Assembly: GCF_001895045.1 (NCBI RefSeq)
Contig: NZ_BDAM01000001.1
Location: 868,001 to 932,000, forward strand
Reading direction: 5' to 3'
Source of the DNA: Rhodococcus coprophilus NBRC 100603
Lineage (GTDB): Bacteria > Actinomycetota > Actinomycetes > Mycobacteriales > Mycobacteriaceae
DNA: 64,000 bases
The notes under the pieces are model-generated. The model made no database searches. It saw only the letters and a program-made list of their open reading frames with translations, and had not been told where the DNA came from. Made by a program: the position numbers and the translations under genes. How positions within the stretch are numbered: the first letter of the stretch is position 1; every line of letters begins with the position of its first letter. This document shows positions 19,273-27,834 of the stretch, in pieces.

Positions 19273-20469
19273 TCAGCGCGCGAACAACTCCGCGACGAAC
19301 GGTGTGGTGTCCGGAAGCGAGGCGGCCATCGTCTCCGAATGTCCCGTCGGGTAGGTGGCGAACCGTGGTTGCGCTCCCCCGGCCCACAGGTCGGCGACGA
19401 GCTTGAAACTCAGCGGTGCCGGCACAACCCGGTCGTTCAGACCCTGCGCCAGAAACAGCGGCCGGTCGTATCCGTTCGCCGGAACGCCCAGGTAGTCGGC
19501 GAGAGCGCCTGGGAATCGGTCCTCGCCGAGCGGCCGGGCGAGCAGATCACCGATCCCGACGCCGGTGTAGCGCTCGAGCATCTCGTCGTAGCAGAGCGTC
19601 CCTGCGGTATCGACAACCTCACGCCCCAGATCGCTGAGGTACCCGTCGAGGTCCAGCCCGGGGTTCGCCTCTCGCAGACCCGCGAAGATGTACGCACCGA
19701 AGACCGTCAGGCCATCCAGGGGAAGGTCGGGGAATTCCGGGGAACCGATCGGGAATACCAGCTCGAGATTCGACGGCGCTCCCGTTGTGACCGTCCCGCG
19801 GAAGTCGAGTTCGGGCGCGCGGACCGTGGCCGTGCGCGCCGTGTGCAGCGCCGCATGCCCTCCCTGTGACTGACCGACGACCGCCCAGCGCTCCGACAGC
19901 GCGGGTTCGACCGCACGCGCGGCACGCACGAGATCGACGATGCTGTTCGCCGCGCTCTGCCCGTCGAGGTATCGATGCAGGCCGTCCGAGCCGAGACCGG
20001 GATAGTCGGCGGCGACGACGGCATATCCCTGGGAGAGCCAGTGCTCGAGATAGGCAGCGTCGCGTTCGCTGCGCGGGTTGCGGGAGGGCGCGCAGTCGTC
20101 CGCGAGACCCGTCGTGCCGTGTGCCCAGGCGACCACGGGCCACCCGCCCTCCGGCGCAGTGCCACCGGGCAGGAACACCACCCCGGTCGCGGTGGTCGTC
20201 TCACCCGAACGCCACTGCGTCGTGTACGAGAGCGCATGAGCCGAGGCTGCGCCAGGCAGCGACAGGCGAGCGTCGAGAGGTGTCGCCGAGACCACCGATC
20301 CGGGGGCCGGCTGGGCGTGCGCGGTGCGGGGAATCGCCGCCGGCGCTCCGAGCGCCAGAAGGCAGACGAGAACGCCTGCGACGGCGCTCCCGAGATACCC
20401 CTGCTGCCTCGCCCATCCGTGCCGTGTCGCCTTGCCCGTCCCCCTGCGCGCAGTCACAGCGAGCACCAT
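19273..20469 (-). CDS. Secreted lipase/esterase (LIP-type alpha/beta hydrolase)
   Basis: A 398-residue exported hydrolase. After a basic start a hydrophobic signal segment (YLGSAVAGVLVCLLALGAPAA) ends near AHA-QP. The mature part has the secretory-lipase pattern: oxyanion region VVAWAHGTTG, nucleophile elbow VVGQSQGGHA, a late aspartate region LNDRVVPA, and histidine in YPTGHSETM. Substrates are probably short- to medium-chain esters or triacylglycerols. The ATG at 20469 was chosen because it yields a normal signal peptide; the frame remains open to 20655. It diverges from the TspO-like gene across a short tandem repeat. Confidence 0.8.
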   Translation of the reverse strand: MVLAVTARRGTGKATRHGWARQQGYLGSAVAGVLVCLLALGAPAAIPRTAHAQPAPGSVVSATPLDARLSLPGAASAHALSYTTQWRSGETTTATGVVFLPGGTAPEGGWPVVAWAHGTTGLADDCAPSRNPRSERDAAYLEHWLSQGYAVVAADYPGLGSDGLHRYLDGQSAANSIVDLVRAARAVEPALSERWAVVGQSQGGHAALHTARTATVRAPELDFRGTVTTGAPSNLELVFPIGSPEFPDLPLDGLTVFGAYIFAGLREANPGLDLDGYLSDLGREVVDTAGTLCYDEMLERYTGVGIGDLLARPLGEDRFPGALADYLGVPANGYDRPLFLAQGLNDRVVPAPLSFKLVADLWAGGAQPRFATYPTGHSETMAASLPDTTPFVAELFAR

Positions 20470-20497
20470 ACGTGCCGCCGGGCCTCCGGCAGTGCAA

Positions 20498-20534
20498 ATC
20501 GGACATCGCGATCGGACATCGCGATCGGACGTCG
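20498..20534. repeat. Three 13-bp direct repeats in a divergent promoter region
   Basis: The unit ATCGGACATCGCG occurs twice in tandem (20498-20510, 20511-20523), followed by an 11-base variant ATCGGACGTCG. It fills the gap between the divergent lipase and TspO-like genes and may be a regulator-binding array. Confidence 0.6.
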
Positions 20535-20578
20535 AAGGATCCCGATTGGGAGGCTGCCCTGCCGGGCAACCTGTGTGC

Positions 20579-21454
20579 ATGACCTCACATTCCCTCACCT
20601 CGCCGACTCCGGCTGTCGCGCCCAGGACCGGGAGGGATGTCGCGCGCGTCGTCACAGTCGCGGTGAGTGCGGTGATCGCCGTCGCGGTGTCGTTCCTGGG
20701 CTCCGGCGCCGTTGCCGGGACGCCTGTGGCCGAAGCGGCCGGTGGAGCGCTTGCCTCCGATGCGACCGCCGTTGCTCCGGGCGGGGCGGCGTTCTCGATC
20801 TGGACGCTGATCTACGTCGGCCTGATCGCGCTCGCCGTGTGGCAGTTGCTGCCCGCGCATCACACCGACCCGAGGCAACGGGAGCTCGGCTGGTGGATCG
20901 CCGCGTCGATGCTGCTCAACGCGCTGTGGATCGGGGCGATCCAGATCGATCAGGTCGGCCTCAGCGTCGTGGTGATCGTCGCACTGCTCGCGGTTCTCGT
21001 GCGCGTGTTCCTCGGGCTCACGGCGACTGCCCCGGCGAGCCGGCTCGAGGCTGTCGTCGTCGACGGCACGATGTTCGTCTACCTGGGGTGGGTGGCGGTC
21101 GCGACGGTCGCCAACACCGCGGCAGCACTGAACTCCGCGGACATCGATCCGTTCGGCTGGGGCGCCGACATCTGGGCCGTGGTCATCCTTGCCGTAGTCG
21201 CGGCGGTATCGGTGGTCGTCGCTTTCGCCGGCCGTGGCCGCCTCGCGGTCGCCGCGGCCATGGCCTGGGGGCTCGGCTGGATCGCGGTCGGTCGCACCGC
21301 CGACGACGGCTGGAACTCGACGCCCGCGGCGGTGGCGGCAGCGGTCGCCGCCGTCGTAGCAGTCGTGGCAGCGGTGGCCGTGCGCATCGCGACCGACCGG
21401 GGACGTATGCGCACCCCTGCCCGACACCGAAACGCAGGCGCTACCGCCGCCTAG
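20579..21454 (+). CDS. TspO/MBR-like tryptophan-rich membrane protein
   Basis: A 291-residue integral membrane protein with a hydrophobic N-terminal segment after residue 20 and several further helices. The segment AFSIWTLIYVGLIALAVWQLLP followed by GWWIAASMLLNALWIGAIQ matches the tryptophan-rich TspO/MBR pattern. TspO proteins bind porphyrins or sterols in membranes; the ligand here is unknown. The C-terminal helices and valine/alanine-rich tail make it longer than a typical 160-residue TspO. The ATG at 20579 starts just before the hydrophilic leader; no good ribosome site is visible. It converges on the CopD-CtaG gene with a 4-base overlap. Confidence 0.65.
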   Translation: MTSHSLTSPTPAVAPRTGRDVARVVTVAVSAVIAVAVSFLGSGAVAGTPVAEAAGGALASDATAVAPGGAAFSIWTLIYVGLIALAVWQLLPAHHTDPRQRELGWWIAASMLLNALWIGAIQIDQVGLSVVVIVALLAVLVRVFLGLTATAPASRLEAVVVDGTMFVYLGWVAVATVANTAAALNSADIDPFGWGADIWAVVILAVVAAVSVVVAFAGRGRLAVAAAMAWGLGWIAVGRTADDGWNSTPAAVAAAVAAVVAVVAAVAVRIATDRGRMRTPARHRNAGATAA

Positions 21455-23484
21455 CGCGTTTCCTGATCCCGGCGCGCCAACTCCGCGAACATGGCGTTGT
21501 GCGCCGCGAGATCGGCGTCTTCGTCCCGATCCGCGGCCCGGTCCACCCGGCGTGCGGTTCGCGTGTCGCTGCGCGACCACTGCACGAGCAGCGCGAGCAT
21601 GACGAGCACGAGCGGGATCTCCCCCGCCGACCACGCGATACTTCCGCCGACCTTCTGATCGTCGAACAGGTCGTAGTTCCACGGCAGCGCGAGCCCGCGG
21701 TAGTACGACTCGGCCATCACCGTTCCCATGCTCATGAGGGTCACGCCGAAGAACGCGTGGAACGGCAGCGACCCGAAGACCATGCCGAGTTTCGTGACCG
21801 GTTGCAGGTCGCGTGGCGACGGATCGACACCGATCACGACCCAGTAGAAGAGATAGCCGCTCATCAGGAAGTGGAGATTCATCAGCACGTGCGCGGTGTG
21901 GCTGTCGGCGAAGGTCTCGAAGATCCCGCCGAGATACAACGCGTAGAAGCCGCCGACGAACATCACCGACGCGACGATCGGGTGGGTGAAGAACCGGGAC
22001 GGCGGGCTGTGCAGGAACTCGAGGATCCACTCGCGTGGACCCGGAGGGGCATTGCGTCCGGCCGGTTTGAACGCGCGCAGCGCGAGGGTCATGGCGCCGC
22101 CGAGTGCCAGCAGCACCGGCGCGAGCATCGACATCGCCATGTGCGCACCCATGTGCACGCTGAACATCGCCGCGGAGTACATACCGACACCTGACGACGT
22201 GGCGACCAGGAGCACGAAGCAACCCGAGAACCAGGCGATGCTCCGTCCCACGGGCCAGGCGTCTCCGCGCTTACGCAGAGTCCACAGGCCGATGGCGTAG
22301 GCCACGGCCAGCACGATGGCCAACGTGCCGAAGATCAGGTCGAACCGCCACTGCCCGAAGAACAGGTTGGCGAACGACGGCGGCACCTCGAGGTTGTAGC
22401 CCAGCGCCACTTCCTGAACCGAGGGCACGGCATCCGGCGCGGGCGGCGGGGTACGGCCCAAGCCCACAGCAAGTCCCACGGTCGCCGCCAGGACGAACGC
22501 CTCGACGGCAGCGAAGCGCACCAGTGCGCCCCGGTCGGCCGGATCGGCTTCGAGGGCCGGGAGCGCGCGGCGCCGCTGCATCCATCCGAACAACCCGAGC
22601 AGGATCAACGCCACGATCTTCGCGATCAGGAGCCTGCCGTAGGTGGTCGTCGTCAGATCCTCGAACGAGACGCGCACTCCCGCGTTGATCACGCCGGTCA
22701 GAGCCATCACCACGAACGCGAGGCCGGCGACGAAGGAGAATCTGCGAGCCGCGACATCGGTGTGGTCGCCGCCGCGCCACGAGTGCGCGAGCAACGCGAA
22801 CAACCCGCCGGCCCAGACCGACGCGGCCACGAGGTGCAGCACGAGGCTGTTGGTGGCGAGGTCGTGCGAGCCGCCGGACGACGAGTGGCCCGTCAACGCG
22901 ACCGGCATCAGGGTCACCAACGAGAGCAGCAGGAGGTAGGGCACCCACGACCAGCGCACTGCAAGCCGGATCAGCAGCGCGGTGATCAGGGCGAGCACCG
23001 TCGTCCAGGCCCAGGCCAGAGCGGTTTCCACCTGTCCGAGGGCCCCGAACAGGTTGTCGGGCCGGAGAGCCTCGGCGAACGACGCACCGGAAGTGTCGGA
23101 CAGCGTCAGCGGCACCATCAGCGCAGCCGTCGCGGCCCACACCACCGCCGCGATCCCTGCCGTCCGGACTGCGCGGTATCCCCCGACGTCGAGCACACCG
23201 CTCCTCTGCGGCGGCACGAGGAACGCCGCGAAGAACAGCGAGCCGATCGTGATCACGGTCGCGACCTCCGACACCGCCCGAACCGCGGGCAGACCGTAGG
23301 TGGTCAGTGCCCCCGGGTCCGGGATGCCGAGCAAGACCAGCGCCTGCGCGGCGGACAGGCCGACGACGAGCGACGCGACAATTGCCGCGAGGATGCCGAA
23401 GAGGACGAACAAGACCGACGGGTTCCCGCGTCCGGGCGCGGGAACGGAGGGCTGCGCAGTGGACGCGAGCTCGGGTGCTGCCAT
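21451..23484 (-). CDS. CopD-CtaG fusion: copper resistance D / cytochrome oxidase assembly membrane protein
   Basis: A 677-residue polytopic membrane protein with two fused domains. The N-terminal half (about residues 20-360) has the CopD pattern of helices with LHLVAASVWAGGLFAL and YGRLLIAKIVAL. The C-terminal half (about 375-640) is a Caa3/CtaG domain with MFSVHMGAHMAMSMLAPVLLALG and a histidine-containing HFLMSGYLFYWVVIG, thought to deliver copper to cytochrome c oxidase. The same fusion exists in mycobacteria (Rv0102-like). The ATG at 23484 is immediately preceded by a palindrome, and further upstream lies an 11-copy repeat array. Confidence 0.88.
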   Translation of the reverse strand: MAAPELASTAQPSVPAPGRGNPSVLFVLFGILAAIVASLVVGLSAAQALVLLGIPDPGALTTYGLPAVRAVSEVATVITIGSLFFAAFLVPPQRSGVLDVGGYRAVRTAGIAAVVWAATAALMVPLTLSDTSGASFAEALRPDNLFGALGQVETALAWAWTTVLALITALLIRLAVRWSWVPYLLLLSLVTLMPVALTGHSSSGGSHDLATNSLVLHLVAASVWAGGLFALLAHSWRGGDHTDVAARRFSFVAGLAFVVMALTGVINAGVRVSFEDLTTTTYGRLLIAKIVALILLGLFGWMQRRRALPALEADPADRGALVRFAAVEAFVLAATVGLAVGLGRTPPPAPDAVPSVQEVALGYNLEVPPSFANLFFGQWRFDLIFGTLAIVLAVAYAIGLWTLRKRGDAWPVGRSIAWFSGCFVLLVATSSGVGMYSAAMFSVHMGAHMAMSMLAPVLLALGGAMTLALRAFKPAGRNAPPGPREWILEFLHSPPSRFFTHPIVASVMFVGGFYALYLGGIFETFADSHTAHVLMNLHFLMSGYLFYWVVIGVDPSPRDLQPVTKLGMVFGSLPFHAFFGVTLMSMGTVMAESYYRGLALPWNYDLFDDQKVGGSIAWSAGEIPLVLVMLALLVQWSRSDTRTARRVDRAADRDEDADLAAHNAMFAELARRDQETR

Positions 23485-23485
23485 G

Positions 23486-23499
23486 CCTACCAGGGTAGG
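23486..23499. promoter_or_regulatory. Palindrome next to the copD-ctaG start
   Basis: CCTACC-AG-GGTAGG is a perfect 6-bp inverted repeat ending one base before the ATG codon. Half-sites of TACC/GGTA type recall copper-sensor operators, but the spacing differs, so a role as operator is a guess. It also contains the only ribosome-site-like purine run. Confidence 0.35.
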
Positions 23500-23519
23500 A
23501 CCTTCCCTGCCGCGCCTAC

Positions 23520-23787
23520 GACGGCCCGTCGGAGATCACTGCGACGGCCCGTCGGAGATCACTGCGACGGCCCGTCGGGAGATCACTGCGACGGCCCGTC
23601 GGGAGATCACTGCGACGGCCCGTCGGGAGATCACTGCGACGGCCCGTCGGGAGATCACTGCGACGGCCCGTCGGGAGATCACTGCGACGGCCCGTCGGGA
23701 GATCACTGCGACGGCCCGTCGGGAGATCACTGCGACGGCCCGTCGGGAGATCACTCCGACGGCCCGTCGGGAGATCACTCCGACGGG
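23520..23787. repeat. Eleven tandem 23-24-bp repeats upstream of copD-ctaG
   Basis: Eleven head-to-tail copies plus a 6-base remnant run from 23520. Each copy begins with the near-perfect palindrome GACGGCCCGTC and continues with a segment GGGAGATCACTGC; the first two copies lack one G, and the last two end in TCC rather than TGC. There are no spacers, so this is a minisatellite-like array and not CRISPR. It separates the DUF4352 gene from copD-ctaG, in the latter's promoter region. Near-identity between copies indicates recent expansion or homogenisation. Confidence 0.9.
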
Positions 23788-23806
23788 CACGTATCGAACA
23801 GTCGGA

Positions 23807-24427
23807 TCAGAGGGCCGAAACCCAGGCGAGCCGATCGGTCGAGAGCGAGAAAGTGTCCTCGTACAGGACGATGTAGGTCCCCGGGGCGGCACCGGAGCGA
23901 GCATCGAAGCACACGTTTCCGGTCGCTGTCCCTCCCGGCGCGAGGCGGCCCGACTGGAGCATCGGACGGTCGGTGCCGAACGTGGAGTCACGGATCGCGC
24001 CACCGGCGTCCTGCACATGCCAGTCCGTGTATCCGTTGAAGTCGTTCTCAGCGGTGCCGACGTTCACGATCGTCACCTCGCTGCACAAATAGCTGCCGAG
24101 CAACGAGTCGACGGCCTGGAGCGGCCCGACGGTGTAGGCGAGGTCGTCGCGACTGATGGTGGCGCCGGCCACTGCCGCGGTGTCGTGGTCGAGCTTGCCG
24201 GGGAATTCCGGCCCTCGGTCTGCCACGACCTCCTCTCCGGTGGGTCCCGAGATCACGGTAGCTTCCTTCTCGCCGCCGACGCTGGAGACTACGGCGATCG
24301 AGCAGGCGCCGAACAGCAGAACAGGCACACCGACGACGATCCAGGGCCACACCCGGCGCCTGGCACGCGGCGGGCGTCCCTGCGGGTTCTGGCTCGGGTC
24401 GGCGGGGTACGAGATCGGGTGCGTCAT
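23807..24427 (-). CDS. Membrane-anchored DUF4352-type protein
   Basis: A 206-residue protein with a short proline-rich cytoplasmic part (SQNPQGRPPRARRR), one membrane helix (WPWIVVGVPVLLFGACSIAVVSS, about residues 32-54) and an extracytoplasmic immunoglobulin-like domain. The pattern SEVTIVNVGTAENDFNG...WHVQDAGG...GGTATGNVCFD is typical of DUF4352 domains. The ATG at 24427 has GGAG upstream. Such proteins are cell-surface factors of unknown function. It lies divergent from a two-component system and could report to it, but this is only positional. Confidence 0.7.
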   Translation of the reverse strand: MTHPISYPADPSQNPQGRPPRARRRVWPWIVVGVPVLLFGACSIAVVSSVGGEKEATVISGPTGEEVVADRGPEFPGKLDHDTAAVAGATISRDDLAYTVGPLQAVDSLLGSYLCSEVTIVNVGTAENDFNGYTDWHVQDAGGAIRDSTFGTDRPMLQSGRLAPGGTATGNVCFDARSGAAPGTYIVLYEDTFSLSTDRLAWVSAL

Positions 24428-24627
24428 CACACTTCTCCTCATCGGTCTGGGCTGGGGATGCGGAGCAGGCGGTGCCGCTCCTCCGGTGTGAACAGCTCAC
24501 CCGACCCAACCGGTCCGGCACCTCGTCCGATCGGACGGACCACCTCATCCTTTCGGGCCGATCGCTACGGCTGTGCGGACCGTTCGGACCATGTAGGTGC
24601 GGCACGGGATTGCGTAGCGTGCACGAG

Positions 24628-25860
24628 GTGATGGTTACTTCCGCTCAGGAGCTGCGACGACCGCCGGCGTGGCGCCGGCGTGTCTGGACCACAGCTGCCG
24701 TGACACTGAGCTTGTTCTGCACGTTCCTGACGCTGGGCCTCTCGTCGGACTCGAACACGGTTCCCGAATGGAACTACGCACTCGGGTTCGTGCTGGGCCT
24801 CGTCGCAGCGGGAGCTCTCGTACAGCGACACCGACGCCCCTGGATCGTGCTGGCCGTCACCCTCCTGGGACCGCTGCTGTTCTCCACCGATGCCACCGCC
24901 GCCCTCATCGCGCTCTACGCCGTCGTCAAATCGGAACGCAGCGGACGACTCGCCGGAGCAGCCGGAGCCGTCTTCTTCGCATGCGGTATCTCACTCACCT
25001 ACGACGCGCACCGCACTCGCGACAACTCGGTGCTCACGATGGGCACTATGCGCCCGGAGGACGCCGCGCCCAAGCCGATGTGGGAGGTCGCCTGGTGGAT
25101 CCCCTGGCTGGTCGCGGCGGCGCTCGTCACGGTCGTGGTGGTGCTCGCGCTACTCGAGCAGACCCGCTCGCAACTGACCGTCGCCGAACACGTGCGCGAC
25201 CGCGCGACGGCGAAGACGGAATCGATCCACGACGAGATGATCCGTACCGAGGAACGAACCCGGATCGCCCGCGACATGCACGACACGCTCGCCGCGGGCC
25301 TGAGCCGCATCTCCCTGTTCGCGGGAGCACTGCAGGTCGGTGGGGCCGATGATCCGCAGAAGACCGCCAATACGGCCGCCATGATTCGCAGCACCGCGCA
25401 CGAAGCCCTCGACGAACTCAAGAGCATCGTCGGTGTGCTCCGCGGGACCACCGGGGCGCAACGAGCCAGCGGGCATCAGGGCATCGACGCCGTCGCCGAT
25501 CTCGTCCAGTCCGCCCGCGCGGCCGGGCTGCACACCGTCCTGTTCACCGATCTCCAGCCCGGAGACGTCGGCACGGTGTCGGGGCACGTGACGTATCGGG
25601 TGGTGCAGGAAGCACTCACCAATGTCCAGAAGTACGCGTCGGACCAGACGGTACGGATCACCATCACCGGAGCCGCCGAACACGGCATCCGGATCGAGGT
25701 GCGGAACACGCTCAGCATGTTGCCTCCGACCGTGCCCATCGGCTCGCGCACCGGACTGACCGGCCTCGCCGAGCAGTCAGGTCAGATCGGAGGCACGCTC
25801 CGGGCCGGGGTGGCGGGCAACGAATTCGTCGTGGATTGCTGGGTGCCCTGGTCCGCCTGA
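24628..25860 (+). CDS. NarL-family sensor histidine kinase
   Basis: A 410-residue membrane kinase. About six hydrophobic segments occupy residues 20-195, then a short coiled linker leads to a HisKA_3 dimerisation domain with the phospho-accepting histidine in ARDMHDTLAAGLSRISLF. The HATPase domain has the N-box VVQEALTNVQKYA and a G-box TGLTGLAEQSGQIGG. The GTG at 24628 lies 7 bases after TAGCGT, a leaderless-type start; ATG at 24631 is the alternative. It is followed 77 bases later by its probable partner regulator. The stimulus is unknown. Confidence 0.88.
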   Translation: MMVTSAQELRRPPAWRRRVWTTAAVTLSLFCTFLTLGLSSDSNTVPEWNYALGFVLGLVAAGALVQRHRRPWIVLAVTLLGPLLFSTDATAALIALYAVVKSERSGRLAGAAGAVFFACGISLTYDAHRTRDNSVLTMGTMRPEDAAPKPMWEVAWWIPWLVAAALVTVVVVLALLEQTRSQLTVAEHVRDRATAKTESIHDEMIRTEERTRIARDMHDTLAAGLSRISLFAGALQVGGADDPQKTANTAAMIRSTAHEALDELKSIVGVLRGTTGAQRASGHQGIDAVADLVQSARAAGLHTVLFTDLQPGDVGTVSGHVTYRVVQEALTNVQKYASDQTVRITITGAAEHGIRIEVRNTLSMLPPTVPIGSRTGLTGLAEQSGQIGGTLRAGVAGNEFVVDCWVPWSA

Positions 25861-25937
25861 GGCCGGAACCCGCGGCGTCTGCCTCCCGGCGTCGACGGGT
25901 CGTCTCGCTGTCGGAGCCTGGATCTAGGCTCGTGCCC

Positions 25938-26594
25938 GTGACCGCTGCCGAGATGATCACCGTGCTAGTCGTCGACGACGATCCGTTCGTTCGCCGCGGC
26001 GTCACCGACATCTTCGCCGCGACCGACGACATCGTGGTCGTCGCCGGTGTCGACGACGGCGATCGGGTTCCCGCGGCCGTCCACCAATTCTCGCCGCGCG
26101 TGGTGCTGATGGACCTGAAGATGCGCCGGGTAGGCGGCCTCGACGCAACCCGTCAGCTGATGTCGATGCCCCACCCACCGCGCGTGATCGCCATGACGGC
26201 GATGGACGTCGACGATCTCGTCGTCCAGGCCGTCGCTGCCGGCGCTCACAGTTTCCTCAGCAAGGACGAGCCTCCGCACACGTTCCACCAGTCGGTGCGG
26301 GCTGTCGCCGCCGGCAACACGCTCTTCAGCGAAGATTCCCTCCGCCGCATCGTGGCGAGTCGTCGCGAGACCACCGCGTCGCCGGCCGTGACGGAGCTCA
26401 CCAAGCTGTCCGAGCGTGAACGCGACGTCCTGAAGGTGCTCGCAACCGGTGCGTCCAACGCCGACATCGCGGGCCGCTTGTTCCTGAGCGAAACCACGGT
26501 CAAGACACACATTTCGGCGGTGTTCACCAAACTCGGCACCCGCAATCGGGTGGAAGCGGCACTGGCCGCGTTCCGGGCCGGACTCGTCGTATGA
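25938..26594 (+). CDS. NarL/FixJ-family response regulator
   Basis: A 218-residue DNA-binding regulator. The receiver domain has the acidic pocket VVDDDPFVRRG, the phospho-accepting aspartate in VVLMDLKMRR and the lysine in FLSKDE. A LuxR-type helix-turn-helix follows (LSERERDVLKVLATGASNADI...VKTHI). The GTG at 25938 is 7 bases after TAGGCT, indicating a leaderless transcript and therefore a promoter separate from the kinase gene; ATG 25953 is possible. Targets are unknown. Confidence 0.88.
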   Translation: MTAAEMITVLVVDDDPFVRRGVTDIFAATDDIVVVAGVDDGDRVPAAVHQFSPRVVLMDLKMRRVGGLDATRQLMSMPHPPRVIAMTAMDVDDLVVQAVAAGAHSFLSKDEPPHTFHQSVRAVAAGNTLFSEDSLRRIVASRRETTASPAVTELTKLSERERDVLKVLATGASNADIAGRLFLSETTVKTHISAVFTKLGTRNRVEAALAAFRAGLVV

Positions 26595-26694
26595 GCGGAT
26601 CGAGTCGTCGCGACCTTTCCCACCTGCCGCGCCGAACGCATACCGTGGACTGAGCAAGTGCGCTTTACACCCGACGGGAGCACACCACCAGCTC

Positions 26695-27381
26695 ATGCAA
26701 GTGATCAACGAGTTCATTATCGGCCAGGCGGGTGCGCTGTGGGTCTACCCGCTTCTCCTCGTGGTGTGCGTAGTCGACGGGTTCTTCCCGCCCGTCCCCA
26801 GCGAGACGGTGCTCGTCACCCTGGCATCGCTGTCGGGATCGACCGGCCGGCCCTACCTCGCCGCCATCATCGTGATCGCCGCAGTCGGAGCGATCGTCGG
26901 GGACAACATCGCGTACACGATCGGCAAGCGGGTCGGCACCGAACGATTCCGGTGGATGCGCACCCCCAAGGGCAAAGCCGCGTTCGCGTGGGCCCGGCGC
27001 GGACTCGACAAACGCGGAGCGGCGGTCATCCTCACCGCCCGGTACATCCCGATCGGCCGCATCGCCGTGAACATGACGGCGGGCGCGACCGGATATCCGC
27101 GCAGGAAGTTCGTCCCGCTGACCATTCTCGGTGGGGTCACGTGGGCCCTTTACTCGTCGTTGATGGGCCGGCTCGTCGGCGGCTGGTTCGAGTCCCAGCC
27201 GTTGCTCGGCGCCGTCATCTCCGTCTGCGTCGCCGTCGTCCTGGGTATCGGGATCGACCACGTGATGCAGAGGCTCAGGCACGACGAAGTGGACATCCCG
27301 CGCGTCGCTCCGGCCGAAGACGAGTCCGAGTCCGAGTCCGAACCGAAGGGCAAGAAGCCCGGGCCTGCCCGCAATGCCTAG
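26695..27381 (+). CDS. DedA-family membrane protein
   Basis: A 228-residue inner-membrane protein of the DedA (SNARE-associated/VTT) family, which helps flip or move undecaprenyl-type lipid carriers and keep membrane potential. The family signature is visible: FFPPVPSETVLV near residue 32, a GDNIAYTIGKRVG segment, and RYIPIGRIAVNMTAGA with conserved arginines. The C-terminal tail is acidic and has an ESESES repeat caused by GAGTCC copies around 27322-27342. A TACCGT hexamer about 50 bases upstream may be the -10 element. Confidence 0.85.
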   Translation: MQVINEFIIGQAGALWVYPLLLVVCVVDGFFPPVPSETVLVTLASLSGSTGRPYLAAIIVIAAVGAIVGDNIAYTIGKRVGTERFRWMRTPKGKAAFAWARRGLDKRGAAVILTARYIPIGRIAVNMTAGATGYPRRKFVPLTILGGVTWALYSSLMGRLVGGWFESQPLLGAVISVCVAVVLGIGIDHVMQRLRHDEVDIPRVAPAEDESESESEPKGKKPGPARNA

Positions 27382-27431
27382 CAGGGGTCCCTGCATACAG
27401 ATCCCCGTCGAGCCGTTAAGATTCTGGCCGC

Positions 27432-27505
27432 GCCTCCGTAGCTCAGTTGGATAGAGCAAGAGCCTTCTAATCTCTAGGTCGCAGGTTCGATTCCTGCCGG
27501 GGGCA
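27432..27505 (+). tRNA. tRNA-Arg (anticodon TCT)
   Basis: A full cloverleaf folds: acceptor GCCTCCG with CGGGGGC, D arm GCTC/GAGC, anticodon loop CTTCTAA reading AGA codons, T arm GCAGG/CCTGC with TTCGATT. The pair at 31-39 is a C-T mismatch. CCA is not encoded. Confidence 0.95.
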
Positions 27506-27834
27506 CTGTGGCACTGCCGGCGTCCGGCCGGGGTGCGCCTGCAGGGTTCGAACAAGATCCACGAAGGCGCACCAAAGGCTTCGAAGGTTCTTCTTCCCTG
27601 GACCGGTGCTGGGAAGTCCCCGGACACGTGTTCCCGAGATGCCCAGTGCGTCCGATCCTGGGGTGGGAACACATCGACTCCGATACCGTTGGTTCCACTT
27701 ACTTCGCATCGGACACCGATGGGCTCGTGAGAATTTTCGTCCCACGCGCGCGTCGAGCCGAGCCGAGTTGAACGGGTGTCTCCTCGCCTTCGTCATGACA
27801 TCGGGGTGGACCGCGAGAGTTCGGAGGTAGTCAT
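27506..27834. other. Non-coding stretch between tRNA-Arg and the bile-salt-hydrolase-like gene
   Basis: No plausible gene. A 9-bp inverted repeat, GGTGCGCCT (27532-27540) and AGGCGCACC (27565-27573), could form a hairpin after the tRNA. No duplicate of the tRNA 3' end long enough to be an attachment site was seen. The ribosome site of the next gene (GGAGG) is at the right end. Confidence 0.5.

Noticed and set aside
23520..23787. CRISPR array
   Set aside because: Repeats abut each other without spacers and there is no cas gene nearby.
23300..24631. Coding frame through the 24-bp repeats (and the minus-strand frame 23536-24018)
   Set aside because: Repeat length is a multiple of three, so any frame stays open; the frames overlap ctaG and DUF4352 genes antisense and have no ribosome site.
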